Shown: positions 36,447 to 44,892 of the stretch, in pieces
Position numbering within the stretch: the stretch's first letter is position 1
Layout: each line of letters starts with the position of its first letter
Assembly: GCF_025060375.1 (NCBI RefSeq)
Contig: NZ_JANXCG010000054.1
Coordinates: forward strand, 1 to 62,901
DNA length: 62,901 nucleotides
Direction of reading: 5' to 3'
Source of the DNA: Meiothermus sp.
GTDB taxonomy: Bacteria; Deinococcota; Deinococci; Deinococcales; Thermaceae
Translations under genes and position numbers: made by a program
The notes under the pieces: model-generated
Databases searched by the model: none
The model's input: the letters and a program-made list of their open reading frames with translations, nothing else
Told to the model about the DNA's origin: nothing

Positions 36447-37451
36447 ATGAAGCTAAGCCAGGGCAAGTACCAGCGGATACAGGCTTGTGCGGATGAAAGA
36501 GGGGTAATCGCTGCCGCCGCCATGGATCAGCGGGGCTCGCTGCGCAAGGCCATTGCCAAGGCTAAGGGGGCCGAGGTCAGCGATGCTGAGCTGACCGAGT
36601 TCAAGACCGCGGTGGTCAAAATCCTAACCCCCTATGCCTCGGCGATCCTGATCGACACCGAATACGGCCTGCCGGCCCTCAAGCACAAAGCCCCCCGCAC
36701 CGGGGTTTTGCTGGCCTACGAGAAGTCGGGGTACGACACCAGCGTGCCCGGGAGGCTGCCTGACCTTCTCCCCGACCTGAGCGTGCGGCGCATTCGGGAG
36801 CTGGGTGGGGATGCCGTCAAAATTCTTCTGTACTACAACCCCGAGGACGATCCGAAGATCAACGCCATAAAGCACGCTTTTGTTGAGCGGGTGGGAGCAG
36901 AGTGCGCCGCGCTGGAGATGCCTTTTTTCCTCGAGCCCATCGCTTACGACGACCGGTTGGGCGAGGGGCTGGAGATGGCCAAGGCCAAGCCTCGCTATGT
37001 GGCCAAGTACATGGAGGAATTCTCCAAGGACCGCTACGGGGTGGATGTGCTCAAGGTGGAGTTTCCCTTCAACATCGCCTACACCAGCGGTACCCTGGGC
37101 TTCAAGGGGGAGGCCGCGTACACCCGCACCCAAGCCTTGCAGTTCCTGAAGGACACCGCAAGCGCCGCGGGCAAGCCCTTCATCTACCTCTCCGCTGGGG
37201 TGAGCGATGCGGTCTTCCGGGAGTCGCTGGAGATGGCCGCCGAAGCCGGAGTGCCCTACAGCGGGGTACTTTGCGGGCGGGCCACCTGGCAGGATGGTAT
37301 CCCTGTCTACGCCCAGAAGGGCCTGGCAGCCCTGGAGGACTGGCTGTCCGACCAGGGGGTGAAGAACATCCAGATGCTCAACGCTGTGCTGGCCAAGGGG
37401 GCCAAGCCCTGGTGGACGGTTTACGGCAGCCCGGAGGCGGCTTTGGCCTGA
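36447..37451 (+). CDS. lacD: Tagatose-1,6-bisphosphate aldolase (LacD family)
   Basis: This 334-residue class I (Schiff-base) aldolase has AAAAMDQRGSLRK near the N-terminus, IDTEYGLPA, the likely Schiff-base Lys in DVLKVEFPFN, and SAGVSDAVFRESLE. Members cleave tagatose- or fructose-1,6-bisphosphate to triose phosphates; in thermophiles without other fructose aldolases they may serve glycolysis. GGGGCGGAGG precedes the ATG. It diverges from pckG and is upstream of rpmH. Confidence 0.9.
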   Translation: MKLSQGKYQRIQACADERGVIAAAAMDQRGSLRKAIAKAKGAEVSDAELTEFKTAVVKILTPYASAILIDTEYGLPALKHKAPRTGVLLAYEKSGYDTSVPGRLPDLLPDLSVRRIRELGGDAVKILLYYNPEDDPKINAIKHAFVERVGAECAALEMPFFLEPIAYDDRLGEGLEMAKAKPRYVAKYMEEFSKDRYGVDVLKVEFPFNIAYTSGTLGFKGEAAYTRTQALQFLKDTASAAGKPFIYLSAGVSDAVFRESLEMAAEAGVPYSGVLCGRATWQDGIPVYAQKGLAALEDWLSDQGVKNIQMLNAVLAKGAKPWWTVYGSPEAALA

Positions 37452-37477
37452 GGCTTTTCGCCTTTGGGGGTTTGTGC

Positions 37478-37483
37478 TAGACT
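37478..37483 (+). promoter_or_regulatory. -10 of the rpmH promoter
   Basis: TGC-TAGACT, an extended -10, 27 nt after the lacD stop; the -35 position reads TTTTCG and is weak. The leader to rpmH is about 45 nt with GGAGG. Confidence 0.5.
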
Positions 37484-37534
37484 GCGGGGGTTGCCCGGCT
37501 CGGCCCGGCAGGACCATACGCCTGGAGGAATCCG

Positions 37535-37693
37535 ATGAAGCGCACTTGGCAGCCCAACAAGCGTAAGCGGGCCAAGACCCATGGTTTTCGTGCCCGAATG
37601 AAGACCGCCGGTGGCCGCAAGGTGCTGGCTCGCCGCCGCGCCAAAGGCCGCCACAAGCTCACCGTGAGCAGCGAGCCCCAGCTTCGGCGCTAG
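37535..37693 (+). CDS. rpmH: 50S ribosomal protein L34
   Basis: This 52-residue, highly basic protein of the large subunit begins [18 protein letters not shown] and has the conserved [19 protein letters not shown] block. TGGAGGAA lies 5 nt before the ATG. It has an additional short C-terminal tail ([10 protein letters not shown]). The rnpA gene follows after a terminator. In Thermus, rpmH is nested in an extended rnpA reading frame; here the rnpA frame carries a stop within rpmH (about 37665), so no nesting. Confidence 0.96.
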   Translation: MKRTWQPNKRKRAKTHGFRARMKTAGGRKVLARRRAKGRHKLTVSSEPQLRR

Positions 37694-37712
37694 GCCTGGG
37701 GCAACGCGGAGG

Positions 37713-37736
37713 CTCCCCAGTTTTGGGGAGTTTTTT
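37713..37736 (+). terminator. Intrinsic terminator/attenuator between rpmH and rnpA
   Basis: A 7-bp stem CTCCCCA (37713-37719) / TGGGGAG (37724-37730) with loop GTTT, followed by six T (37731-37736). It ends 3 nt before the rnpA ATG, and its 3' arm GGGGAG is the only Shine-Dalgarno available for rnpA. Confidence 0.85.
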
Positions 37737-37739
37737 ACC

Positions 37740-38072
37740 ATGCCCTTCTCTTCGCTCAAGGGGGAAAAGGCCTTCCAACGCCTGCGCGGGGGGCGGGTGG
37801 GGCGCGGGAAGTACCTGGTGCTCCGCTGGCTGCCCTTGCGGCCTACCGCCCACAACCCGGTGCGGGTGGGTATTGTGGTCTCGAGCAAGGTTTCCAAGAA
37901 GGCCACGGTGCGGAACAGGATCCGCCGCCGTTTGCGGGAGATTCTCCGGAAGATGCACCTTCCGCCTTCAGAGATGGTCGTCTGGGTGCAGCCAGAAGCG
38001 GTGGAGGCTTCCTACTGGGATTTGCTGCGCGACCTGGGCCATGCTCTGAAGAAGAGCGGACTGGTACAATAG
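37740..38072 (+). CDS. rnpA: Ribonuclease P protein component
   Basis: RnpA (110 residues) assists the RNase P RNA in maturing tRNA 5' ends. The N-terminal [12 protein letters not shown] and the RNR signature [20 protein letters not shown] are present. It lacks the long Thermus N-terminal extension. Expression is presumably limited by the terminator immediately upstream and by burial of its ribosome-binding site in that stem. The stop codon is within TACAATAG, where TACAAT (38065-38070) might be a -10 for yidD. Confidence 0.94.
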   Translation: MPFSSLKGEKAFQRLRGGRVGRGKYLVLRWLPLRPTAHNPVRVGIVVSSKVSKKATVRNRIRRRLREILRKMHLPPSEMVVWVQPEAVEASYWDLLRDLGHALKKSGLVQ

Positions 38073-38079
38073 CACGGGT

Positions 38080-38379
38080 ATGGGGGTAGGGGCTCGGGTG
38101 GCGGTAGCCTTGAGGCGGTTTTTGGTGGGGGGGGTGCGCTTCTACCAGCGCTACCTCTCCCCCCTGAAGCCCCCTACCTGTCGCTTCTACCCTACCTGCA
38201 GCCACTACGCCCTGGAGGCCCTTGAGCGCCACGGCCCATTCTGGGGTCTCTATTTGAGCGTGAGGCGCATCCTCAAATGCCATCCGCTGCACCCGGGGGG
38301 AATAGACCGCGTGCCCGAGGAGCCCCCTAGGGTTCGCTGGAGCCTCCTTGGGGTGCGAAAAAAAGGAGCATCTGGATGA
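38080..38379 (+). CDS. yidD: Membrane protein insertion efficiency factor YidD
   Basis: This 99-residue protein carries the YidD signature [20 protein letters not shown] with its paired Cys, then [16 protein letters not shown] and GIDRVPEE. It is an amphipathic inner-membrane-associated protein that helps YidC insert proteins. It sits in the classical order rpmH-rnpA-yidD-yidC, and its stop overlaps the yidC ATG (ATGA at 38376). Confidence 0.95.
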   Translation: MGVGARVAVALRRFLVGGVRFYQRYLSPLKPPTCRFYPTCSHYALEALERHGPFWGLYLSVRRILKCHPLHPGGIDRVPEEPPRVRWSLLGVRKKGASG

Positions 38380-39752
38380 GACCTTGGTTTTGGATGAGTT
38401 TGGTCTTTTTTGCCCTGGCCCCGGTTCTGGCCCTCACCCCCGAGTGGCGGGAAGTGGACGTGGATAAAGACGGCAGGCCCGAGAAGGTGGCGGTTACCAA
38501 CCTGGCTGATGTGGCTTTCAACCTGCGGGGTCAGATTGTGGGCTGGTATGTCAAGACCGCCCGCGCCACCGACTTCAGGGGCAACTACGAGCGGGCCCAC
38601 AACCTGGTCCGTCCGGGGCAGACCCTTCCGGGCACCCTCGAGGGCTTTGTGCCCACCGCCTTCGAATTTACCCGGCGTGAGGCGAGCAACCCTGATGCCG
38701 ATTTCATCGCCACGTTTACCGATGGCTCTACCCGCCTCACCTACATCATCCACCCCCGCTTCCTAACCCTGGACGTGGAGGTGGAAAGCCCCACCCCCCG
38801 CAAGCTCATCTGGACCGGCATTGGGGGCACCGATACCCCCATCACCAAGTGGCTTGGTCAGGGCAACGCCCAGCCCATCAACGCAGGGCAAGGGCCTGCG
38901 GTCTATGTGGGCTGGCAGACCCAAAAGAGCTCTGGTTTTGCGATGTTCCTCAGACCCCAGGAGCCCACCCCCATCAGCATGACCCAGCTCAACGGGGCGG
39001 GCATCGCCGAGGTGAGCCTCCCGCCGGGCAGGTTCAGCCTGAAGGTATACGGTGGTCTGAACGAGCTGGTTCGCCTGCACGTGGAGGGGTTTTACCAGCT
39101 CCCTGGGGTTTTCCAGCCCAACATCTGGGGCCAGGTCTCGCTGGGGCTCATCTGGGCCCTGGAGCAGGCCCATCGGCTGGCCGGGGGGAGCTGGATTCTG
39201 GCCATTCTGATTGTGACCGTGGCCATCCGCCTTCTGATGTGGCCTCTGATGCACCAGCAGTTCAAGAGCATCGCCGAGATGCAGAAGATCCAGCCCCTCA
39301 TAAAGAAAATCCAGGAGAAGTACAAGGACAACAGGGAGAAGCAGCAGGAGGAGATGATGAAGCTCTACCAGGAGCACAGGATCAATCCCCTAGGGGGCTG
39401 CTTCCCCATCCTCCTGCAGATGCCCATCCTCTTCCTCATGTACAAGGTGATGGTGGGGTACGAGTTTGGCCAGGGGTTTTTGTGGATTCGCGACCTAGCC
39501 CTGCCCGATCCCCTCTACATCCTGCCCTTCTTGTACATCCTCGTGCTTTTGGCTTCTACCTGGCTTTCGGCGGCTGGGAACAAGGACGCCCTGCGCCAGG
39601 GAATTCTCATCAACCTGGTCTTTGCCTTCATCCTCTTCAGCTTCCCGGCTGGGGTTACCCTGTACTGGCTCGTCTCCACGCTGATAGGGGTGGGGCAGCA
39701 GTGGCTCATCAACAAACAGCTGGGCCTGCCCCTGGCCCCGGCCAAAGGGTAG
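38376..39752 (+). CDS. yidC: Membrane protein insertase YidC
   Basis: This 458-residue protein of the YidC/Oxa1/Alb3 family inserts and folds inner-membrane proteins with or without Sec. It has an N-terminal signal helix (residues 3-20), a large periplasmic domain (about 25-230) of the Gram-negative type, and a conserved core of five helices (about 255-450) with the cytoplasmic hairpin [17 protein letters not shown] and [16 protein letters not shown]. It ends with [14 protein letters not shown] terminator follows at 39773. Confidence 0.95.
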   Translation: MRPWFWMSLVFFALAPVLALTPEWREVDVDKDGRPEKVAVTNLADVAFNLRGQIVGWYVKTARATDFRGNYERAHNLVRPGQTLPGTLEGFVPTAFEFTRREASNPDADFIATFTDGSTRLTYIIHPRFLTLDVEVESPTPRKLIWTGIGGTDTPITKWLGQGNAQPINAGQGPAVYVGWQTQKSSGFAMFLRPQEPTPISMTQLNGAGIAEVSLPPGRFSLKVYGGLNELVRLHVEGFYQLPGVFQPNIWGQVSLGLIWALEQAHRLAGGSWILAILIVTVAIRLLMWPLMHQQFKSIAEMQKIQPLIKKIQEKYKDNREKQQEEMMKLYQEHRINPLGGCFPILLQMPILFLMYKVMVGYEFGQGFLWIRDLALPDPLYILPFLYILVLLASTWLSAAGNKDALRQGILINLVFAFILFSFPAGVTLYWLVSTLIGVGQQWLINKQLGLPLAPAKG

Positions 39753-39772
39753 GGTGGGGCTAAAGCCTTTTC

Positions 39773-39799
39773 GCCCCCGGCCCCCGGGGGCTTGTTTTT
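39773..39799 (+). terminator. Intrinsic terminator after yidC
   Basis: An 8-bp GC stem GCCCCCGG (39773-39780) / CCGGGGGC (39784-39791) with loop CCC and a TTGTTTTT tail. It separates yidC from khpB, which then has its own TATAAG (39811-39816). Confidence 0.8.
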
Positions 39800-39826
39800 C
39801 CCTGGTAAGCTATAAGGCGATTGCGT

Positions 39827-40429
39827 ATGGATGACAAGAAGCGTGGACTTGACGACTTGCTGTCCGACCTGGGGATTGAGGAGGACGAAGCCGCCCCCGA
39901 GGTCGTGCCAAGGGAGGAGGAGGGCCCCATTGTGGCCCCGGCCCTTTCCCAGGAGGACCCCAAGGGCGTCCTGGAGAACTTCCTGGTGGGATTGCTGTTG
40001 CGCTTAGACCCCGCCTACTCGGTGGATGTCCAGCGGCAGGAGAACCTCTTTAGGGTGGAGATCTTGGGGGGTGATTCGGGGCGGGTGATTGGCCGTGAGG
40101 GAAGAACGCTGCAGAGCCTGGAGTTTCTCACCAACGTGGTCATGGTCAAGCACTTTGGCTCGGCCTACCGGGTGGTGCTGGACGCCGCGGGCTACCGCCG
40201 CCGCAACGAGGAGCGCATCCGTCGGCTGGCCACAGACGCCGCGCTGCGGGTGGAGATGAGCGGGCAGCCGGTGGAGCTGCCCCCTATGCGCCCAAGCGAG
40301 CGGCGCATTGTCCACGTCCTGCTCAAGCAGCACCCCAAGGTGACCACCACCTCGGTTGGGGAAGGGGAAGCCCGGCACGTGGTGGTGATGCCCCGGGTTG
40401 GGGCCGGCGGCTCATCGGAGGAGCCCTAA
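39827..40429 (+). CDS. khpB: RNA-binding protein KhpB (Jag, KH-R3H)
   Basis: This 200-residue protein has an acidic N-terminal segment, a KH domain (about 45-125, with GRVIGREGRTLQSLEFL as the GxxG loop region) and an R3H domain (about 130-190, SERRIVHVLL carrying the R-x3-H). KhpB partners KhpA in binding RNA and affects cell division and elongation. ATG 39827 is used; a TTG two codons upstream is in frame. Location after yidC is conserved in many bacteria. Confidence 0.92.
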   Translation: MDDKKRGLDDLLSDLGIEEDEAAPEVVPREEEGPIVAPALSQEDPKGVLENFLVGLLLRLDPAYSVDVQRQENLFRVEILGGDSGRVIGREGRTLQSLEFLTNVVMVKHFGSAYRVVLDAAGYRRRNEERIRRLATDAALRVEMSGQPVELPPMRPSERRIVHVLLKQHPKVTTTSVGEGEARHVVVMPRVGAGGSSEEP

Positions 40430-40436
40430 GCACCCC

Positions 40437-41273
40437 GTGGAGAGCTACCTGACGCTTTTGAGGGCCCTTCAAAGGCAGCTGGAGGTCCACGGGAAGCCCC
40501 CCGCGGAGGCCCGCTGGATGCTGGAGCGGGCTTCGGGGCTGGAGGCCAGCGAGCTGATCCGGAACCTCCAGCAGCCGGTGCCTGGTGGGGTGGCCGAGGT
40601 GGTCTGGGGTATGCTGGAGCGGCGCCTGCAGGGGGTACCCCTGCAGCTTTTGCTGGGAGAGACGGAGTTCTTTGGGCTTAGGCTCGAGGTGGCCCCCGGG
40701 GTGTTCATCCCCCGTCCAGAAACCGAGGGCCTGGTGGAGCTGGCCCTGGGCTACCTTCCGGAGAGGGCAGCCTCCCGGGTGCTGGATGTGGGCACCGGCA
40801 GCGGGGCGATCGCCCTGGCCCTCAAGGCCAGGCGTCCTGAAGCCTTCGTGTGGGCCACCGATCTGAACCCCAAGGCCCTGGCGCTGGCCCGAAGGAACGC
40901 CCGGCGGCTGGGGCTCGAGGTCGCCCTTCTGGAAGCCCCCTTTACCGGCGGCTTGAACAACCTGGACCTGCTGGTCTCCAACCCTCCCTACCTGCCCGAG
41001 GCCTACCGGGAGGAGGCCCCGGCTGAGCTGACCTACGAGGACGGGGCCGCGCTCTATGCAGGCCCGGACGGGCTGGGGGTAGCCCGACCCTTGCTTCGGG
41101 AGGCGGAGGTGGCCCTGCGCCGGGGGGGGTGGCTCTTGCTCGAGCTGGCCCCAGAGAACGTGGGCGTTTTGGCGGAGGAGGCGGCGGCCCGGGGTTGGCG
41201 GGCAGTGCGGGTGGAACGCGACCTGGCCGGAAGGCCCCGTTACCTGGTGGCGCGGTGGGGGGATGGGCCATGA
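40437..41273 (+). CDS. prmC: Release factor glutamine methyltransferase
   Basis: PrmC (HemK) methylates the Gln of the GGQ motif in release factors RF1 and RF2. The 278-residue protein has an N-terminal helical domain, a FIPRPETE block, VLDVGTGSGAIALAL for SAM, and the diagnostic SNPPYLPE. The start is GTG 40437, giving VESYLTLLRALQRQLE; GGAGGAG occurs upstream but rather far. It follows khpB by 7 bp. Nothing recognisable lies in the 102 bp to the acuC stop. Confidence 0.93.
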   Translation: MESYLTLLRALQRQLEVHGKPPAEARWMLERASGLEASELIRNLQQPVPGGVAEVVWGMLERRLQGVPLQLLLGETEFFGLRLEVAPGVFIPRPETEGLVELALGYLPERAASRVLDVGTGSGAIALALKARRPEAFVWATDLNPKALALARRNARRLGLEVALLEAPFTGGLNNLDLLVSNPPYLPEAYREEAPAELTYEDGAALYAGPDGLGVARPLLREAEVALRRGGWLLLELAPENVGVLAEEAAARGWRAVRVERDLAGRPRYLVARWGDGP

Positions 41274-41375
41274 GTCTTGCAGGCCTGGTGGTGGAAGCGG
41301 GGTCGCCCGCCACTCCTTGGTCTCGCTGTGGGCCCGGAACCCAGGGGAACTGCCCCTTTGGTGCATCTGTGTCCC

Positions 41376-42512
41376 TCACTTCCAGTAGGGGCGGACCGCT
41401 TCTAAAAGCCGTTCAGCCACCTGGCGATTCCGCTGCTCGATCTCGGCCCGGCGGGGGATTTCTGGGTAGGGGCTGGGCGGGTCGTGGAGCGTGGGGGTGA
41501 GCTCCCGCCCAAGCTGGAGGCCCCAGCGGCGCAGCCAGGTCTCCGGTAGGCGTTCGGGCAGGGGCAGGCCCTGCAGCAGGAGGTACAGCAGCGCCCAGAC
41601 CCGGGTGGTGGCGTCCAGGCTGTACCCTCCGCCTAGGGTGTAAATAGCCCGCCCTTGGGCGAACTCGGCCACGTACTGGCGGAGTAGGTGGAAGATTTTG
41701 GCGTAGGCCCGGGTAGAGAGCAGGATTTCCGCCAGAGGGTCTTGATAGTGAGCGTCGGCGCCACACTGGATCACCATCACATCGGGGCGGAACCAGCGCA
41801 GGGCGGGCTCGAGGCTCATCTGAAGCACCTCTAGGTAGGAGCCGTCCTCGGTGAAGGGCTCCAGGGGGAGGTTGAGCTTGCGGCCGGTGCCTTGGGCCTT
41901 CCCTATCTCGTGGATATGGCCGGTGCCGGGGTAGAGGTAGCGCCCCGACTCGTGGATGGAGAAGGTGAGCACCTCGGCTTCATCGTAGTGAATCCACTGA
42001 ACCCCATCGCCATGGTGGACGTCGATATCCACGTAGGCTACCCGCAGGCCCTGGTGGGTAAGGTATCGGATGGCCACCGAGAGGTCGTTGTACACGCAAA
42101 AGCCCGCTGCCAGGTCCCTTTGCGCGTGGTGGAGCCCACCCCCAAGCTGCAGGACCTCCCTAGCCTGCCCCTGGGCAACCATCCGGGCGGCGCTCAGGGT
42201 GCCCCCCACCAGCCAGCGGGCCGCCTCGTCCATGCCGGGGAAGATGGGGGTGTCGGCGGTGCCCAGGCCGTAGTGCTCAAAGCCAGGGGAGACCTCCCCC
42301 CGGCTGGCCGCCTCCACTCGCCGCACGAAGGACTCCAGGTGAACCGTGCGCACTTCCTCCCGTGTGGCCGGGCTGGGCTCGGTAGGCCTGGGAGGATGCC
42401 CCAGGTGCTCCAGCAGCTCGAGCAGCATCACCAGGCGCAGCGGGCTGAAGGGGTGCTGGGGCCCGAAGTTGTAGTCCAGGTAATGAGGGGTGTAGACCAC
42501 CGGCACGCTCAT
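41376..42512 (-). CDS. acuC: AcuC-like deacetylase (histone deacetylase family)
   Basis: This 378-residue class I HDAC-fold zinc enzyme is probably a protein lysine deacetylase. Active-site blocks are intact: GGGLHHA (paired His), VDIDVHHGDG (Asp and His ligands), CGADAHYQDPL (Asp ligand) and TLGGGYS. In Bacillus AcuC deacetylates acetyl-CoA synthetase. The start is ATG 42512, overlapping the acuB stop as ATGA, so the two are coupled. A longer in-frame start at 42542 lies inside acuB. Confidence 0.9.
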   Translation of the reverse strand: MSVPVVYTPHYLDYNFGPQHPFSPLRLVMLLELLEHLGHPPRPTEPSPATREEVRTVHLESFVRRVEAASRGEVSPGFEHYGLGTADTPIFPGMDEAARWLVGGTLSAARMVAQGQAREVLQLGGGLHHAQRDLAAGFCVYNDLSVAIRYLTHQGLRVAYVDIDVHHGDGVQWIHYDEAEVLTFSIHESGRYLYPGTGHIHEIGKAQGTGRKLNLPLEPFTEDGSYLEVLQMSLEPALRWFRPDVMVIQCGADAHYQDPLAEILLSTRAYAKIFHLLRQYVAEFAQGRAIYTLGGGYSLDATTRVWALLYLLLQGLPLPERLPETWLRRWGLQLGRELTPTLHDPPSPYPEIPRRAEIEQRNRQVAERLLEAVRPYWK

Positions 42513-43144
42513 AAGCCCTTGCCCGGCATCTCGGGAGGCCACCGGACTGAGAACCCCTGGTGGCGCAACTCCTGGGCGAGCTTGCGCACCTCCAGCGTGC
42601 TCACCCGCACCACGCTGTTGACCTGGGTTGCGTCCAAGGGGTAGCTGAGCAGGGAGTGGATGTTGATGTTCCTGCGGGCCAACTCGGCGCAGAGCTGGGC
42701 CAGTTCCCCAGGTTTGTCGGGCAGGGTGACCTCGAGCCGCCCGCTGGGCTTGCTCACCCCGGTCAGGCGCAGCAAGGCGTCCAGGAGGTCGATTCCGGTT
42801 ACGATGCCCACAATGCGTTCTCCCTCCAGAATAGGCAGGGCGCCAATTTTGCGCTCCCGCATAGTCCGGGCGGCCTCCTCCACAGGGTCGAGGGGATGGC
42901 CGGTGATCACCGGCTGGCTCATTGCCTCGCCCACCGGGGTCTGGGTGGACCGGGCCCCCTTGGCCGAGAGGGGGCTGGTGGCCAGCCGAATGTCCCGATC
43001 GGTGATCATCCCCACCAGCCGGCCCTCTGCGGTAACCGGAATGTGCCGGATGTTGTGCTCTAGCATGATCCGGTAGGCTTCCTCCAGGCTTGCCCCAGCC
43101 TCTACCGTTAGGACCGGGCTATTCATCACGTCTTTGACCAGCAT
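42509..43144 (-). CDS. acuB: AcuB-like CBS-ACT domain protein
   Basis: This 211-residue protein has two CBS domains (about 1-60 and 75-130) that typically bind adenine nucleotides, followed by an ACT-like domain (about 135-205, VTLPDKPGELAQLCAELARRNINIHSLL). It probably senses energy state or a ligand and regulates AcuC or acetyl-CoA synthetase. The promoter is leaderless: TAGACT (43157-43152), 7 nt, ATG 43144. Confidence 0.88.
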   Translation of the reverse strand: MLVKDVMNSPVLTVEAGASLEEAYRIMLEHNIRHIPVTAEGRLVGMITDRDIRLATSPLSAKGARSTQTPVGEAMSQPVITGHPLDPVEEAARTMRERKIGALPILEGERIVGIVTGIDLLDALLRLTGVSKPSGRLEVTLPDKPGELAQLCAELARRNINIHSLLSYPLDATQVNSVVRVSTLEVRKLAQELRHQGFSVRWPPEMPGKGL

Positions 43145-43151
43145 TTGCCCT

Positions 43152-43196
43152 AGTCTAAACCACCCGTTGGAAGGGTGCTGGGGGGCTGCTTAGACT
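43152..43196. promoter_or_regulatory. Divergent leaderless promoters with identical TAGACT -10s
   Basis: Minus strand TAGACT 43157-43152, 7 nt to acuB ATG 43144. Plus strand TAGACT 43191-43196, 7 nt to ATG 43204. Each is preceded by T (TTAGACTA on both strands), so the whole region is a near-symmetric divergent promoter. Confidence 0.75.
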
Positions 43197-43203
43197 AAGG
43201 CCG

Positions 43204-44862
43204 ATGCTTGCCCTACGCCTGCGCCTTCTGTGGAACGGTTTTCGCCAAAATCCCCCCGTGGCCCTTCTGGGCTTTTTCTTGGGGGTGGGGCTGGCCTTTG
43301 GGGTGGGCTGGGGTACGAGCTGGTTTTTGAATTTTCTCAGCAACGAGATTTTTGGCAGTAGCGCGTTTTTGAACCGCCTGGCGGCGGCTTTTGCCCGCGA
43401 TGTGCTGGTAGACCGGCTTTTGGGAAGCCTGCTCCTGGTGCTCTCCAGTGCGGTTGTCCTCTCCGCTTTGCCCAACGCGGTTTCGGTTCTCTATGCGTCG
43501 GAGGACCTACCCCTGCACCTGGCTCTGCCGCAGAGTGCGCTCCGGGTTTTTTTGTTCAAGGTGGGCGAGGTTTTTGCGGTTACCGCGTTGTGGCCCACCC
43601 TACTCCTGCTGCCGGTGCTCTTTGCCTACGGCCTGCACTACGGCGCCCCACCGGTCTTTTTTGTAGGGGCGGTGGGGGTTGCGCTCGCCCTCTTCGCCTT
43701 TCCGGTGGCTTTGGGGGTAGGGCTGGCTCTGCCCTTGGTGCGCTACGCTCCAGCTGGCCGGGCCCGGGAGTGGGCGGCCGCGGTGGGGGCGGTGCTGGGT
43801 GGGGCCTTGATTTTTCTGCTGCGCGCCCTGAGGCCTGAGCTGCTCTTCAAAACCGATTTCTCCAACCCTGAGGAGCTGGACCGCTTTTTGGAAACCTTCC
43901 GCGACCCTACAGCACCCCTTTTGCCCTCCTCCCTAGCCCAGCAGGCCCTAAAGGGGTTGGGCCGGGGGGAGGTGGTGGAGGCTTTTGGGTTGCTCCTCGT
44001 GCTTTCAGGGGGGCTTTTGGTCCTGGTGGGCCTGCTAGCTGGCTACGCCTACCAGCAGGGCTGGGTTCGGGCCCTGGAGGGGTCGGTGCGGGAGCGGGGC
44101 ATGCAGCGGCCGGGGCTCCTTGACCGCTGGGCCATGTCGGGGGTGGTGGGTGCGTTGTGGGCCCGCGACCTGCGCCTTTTCTTCCGCGACGCCAACCAGG
44201 CCGCTCAACTCGTCTTGGTGGGGGTTTTGGTGCTCCTCTACACCACCAGTCTGCAGTACCTGCCCCTGGGGGAGGTGCGTTTCCAACTTGTGGCGGGGTT
44301 TATGCACCTGGCCTTTCAGGGGTTTGTGATTGGGGGGGTTGGGGTGCGGCTGGCCTACCCTCTTTTGAGCCTCGAGGGGCCCAGCTACTGGCTACTCCAG
44401 ACCGGACCGCTCTCCAAGCAAACCCTGCTCCTCACCCGCTTTGCCCTGGCCCTTTTTTTCCTGCTGCCCCTGGGGCTGGCCCTGGGCTACCTATCGCCCA
44501 GGGTCTTGGGGCTGGACGCCAACCTGACCCAGCTTTCCCTGCTTTTGGCCCTGGCCTCGGCCCTGGCTACGGCCGGTCTAGGGGTAGGTTTGGGCGCAGC
44601 CTACCCCAAGTTTGACGCCCCCAGTCCTGCGGAAGTTCCCCTAAGCACCGGCGGGTTTTTGTACATGGCCCTGAGCCTTCTGCATGCAGGGGCGCTGGTG
44701 CTTTTGGCCAGCCGCCCGGTCTATCTGGCCTTGGTAGAGCGCCAGAACAGCTACCTGACCAGCCCAGAAGGGCCCCTTTGGCTCCTGATGCTGGCGCTGG
44801 TGACCTTGGTGCCAGCTGGTCTGGCGCTGGGTTTTGGTTACCTGCGGATGGGGGAGAGGTAG
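43204..44862 (+). CDS. Large polytopic membrane protein, probable ABC-exporter-type permease
   Basis: This 552-residue protein has about 12-14 hydrophobic segments and short loops. The early LPLHLALPQSALRVFLFKVGEV segment, in part, and the later MSGVVGALWARDLRLFFRDANQ resemble permeases of the putative ABC exporter group (ABC-2 like), whose ATPase here is not adjacent. The function is otherwise unknown. It has a leaderless promoter (TAGACT 7 nt before ATG) shared divergently with acuB. rqcH follows after 30 bp. Confidence 0.7.
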   Translation: MLALRLRLLWNGFRQNPPVALLGFFLGVGLAFGVGWGTSWFLNFLSNEIFGSSAFLNRLAAAFARDVLVDRLLGSLLLVLSSAVVLSALPNAVSVLYASEDLPLHLALPQSALRVFLFKVGEVFAVTALWPTLLLLPVLFAYGLHYGAPPVFFVGAVGVALALFAFPVALGVGLALPLVRYAPAGRAREWAAAVGAVLGGALIFLLRALRPELLFKTDFSNPEELDRFLETFRDPTAPLLPSSLAQQALKGLGRGEVVEAFGLLLVLSGGLLVLVGLLAGYAYQQGWVRALEGSVRERGMQRPGLLDRWAMSGVVGALWARDLRLFFRDANQAAQLVLVGVLVLLYTTSLQYLPLGEVRFQLVAGFMHLAFQGFVIGGVGVRLAYPLLSLEGPSYWLLQTGPLSKQTLLLTRFALALFFLLPLGLALGYLSPRVLGLDANLTQLSLLLALASALATAGLGVGLGAAYPKFDAPSPAEVPLSTGGFLYMALSLLHAGALVLLASRPVYLALVERQNSYLTSPEGPLWLLMLALVTLVPAGLALGFGYLRMGER

Positions 44863-44892
44863 GGGAGTCAAGCCCAATATACTTGCCGTGGT

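Noticed and set aside
41270-41500. Small frame starting in the prmC stop (ATGA), MSLAGLVVEAGS
   Set aside because: The start resembles a MobA-type N-terminus, but the GG-signature is missing and it overlaps acuC by about 125 bp; I could not support it as a gene or a remnant.
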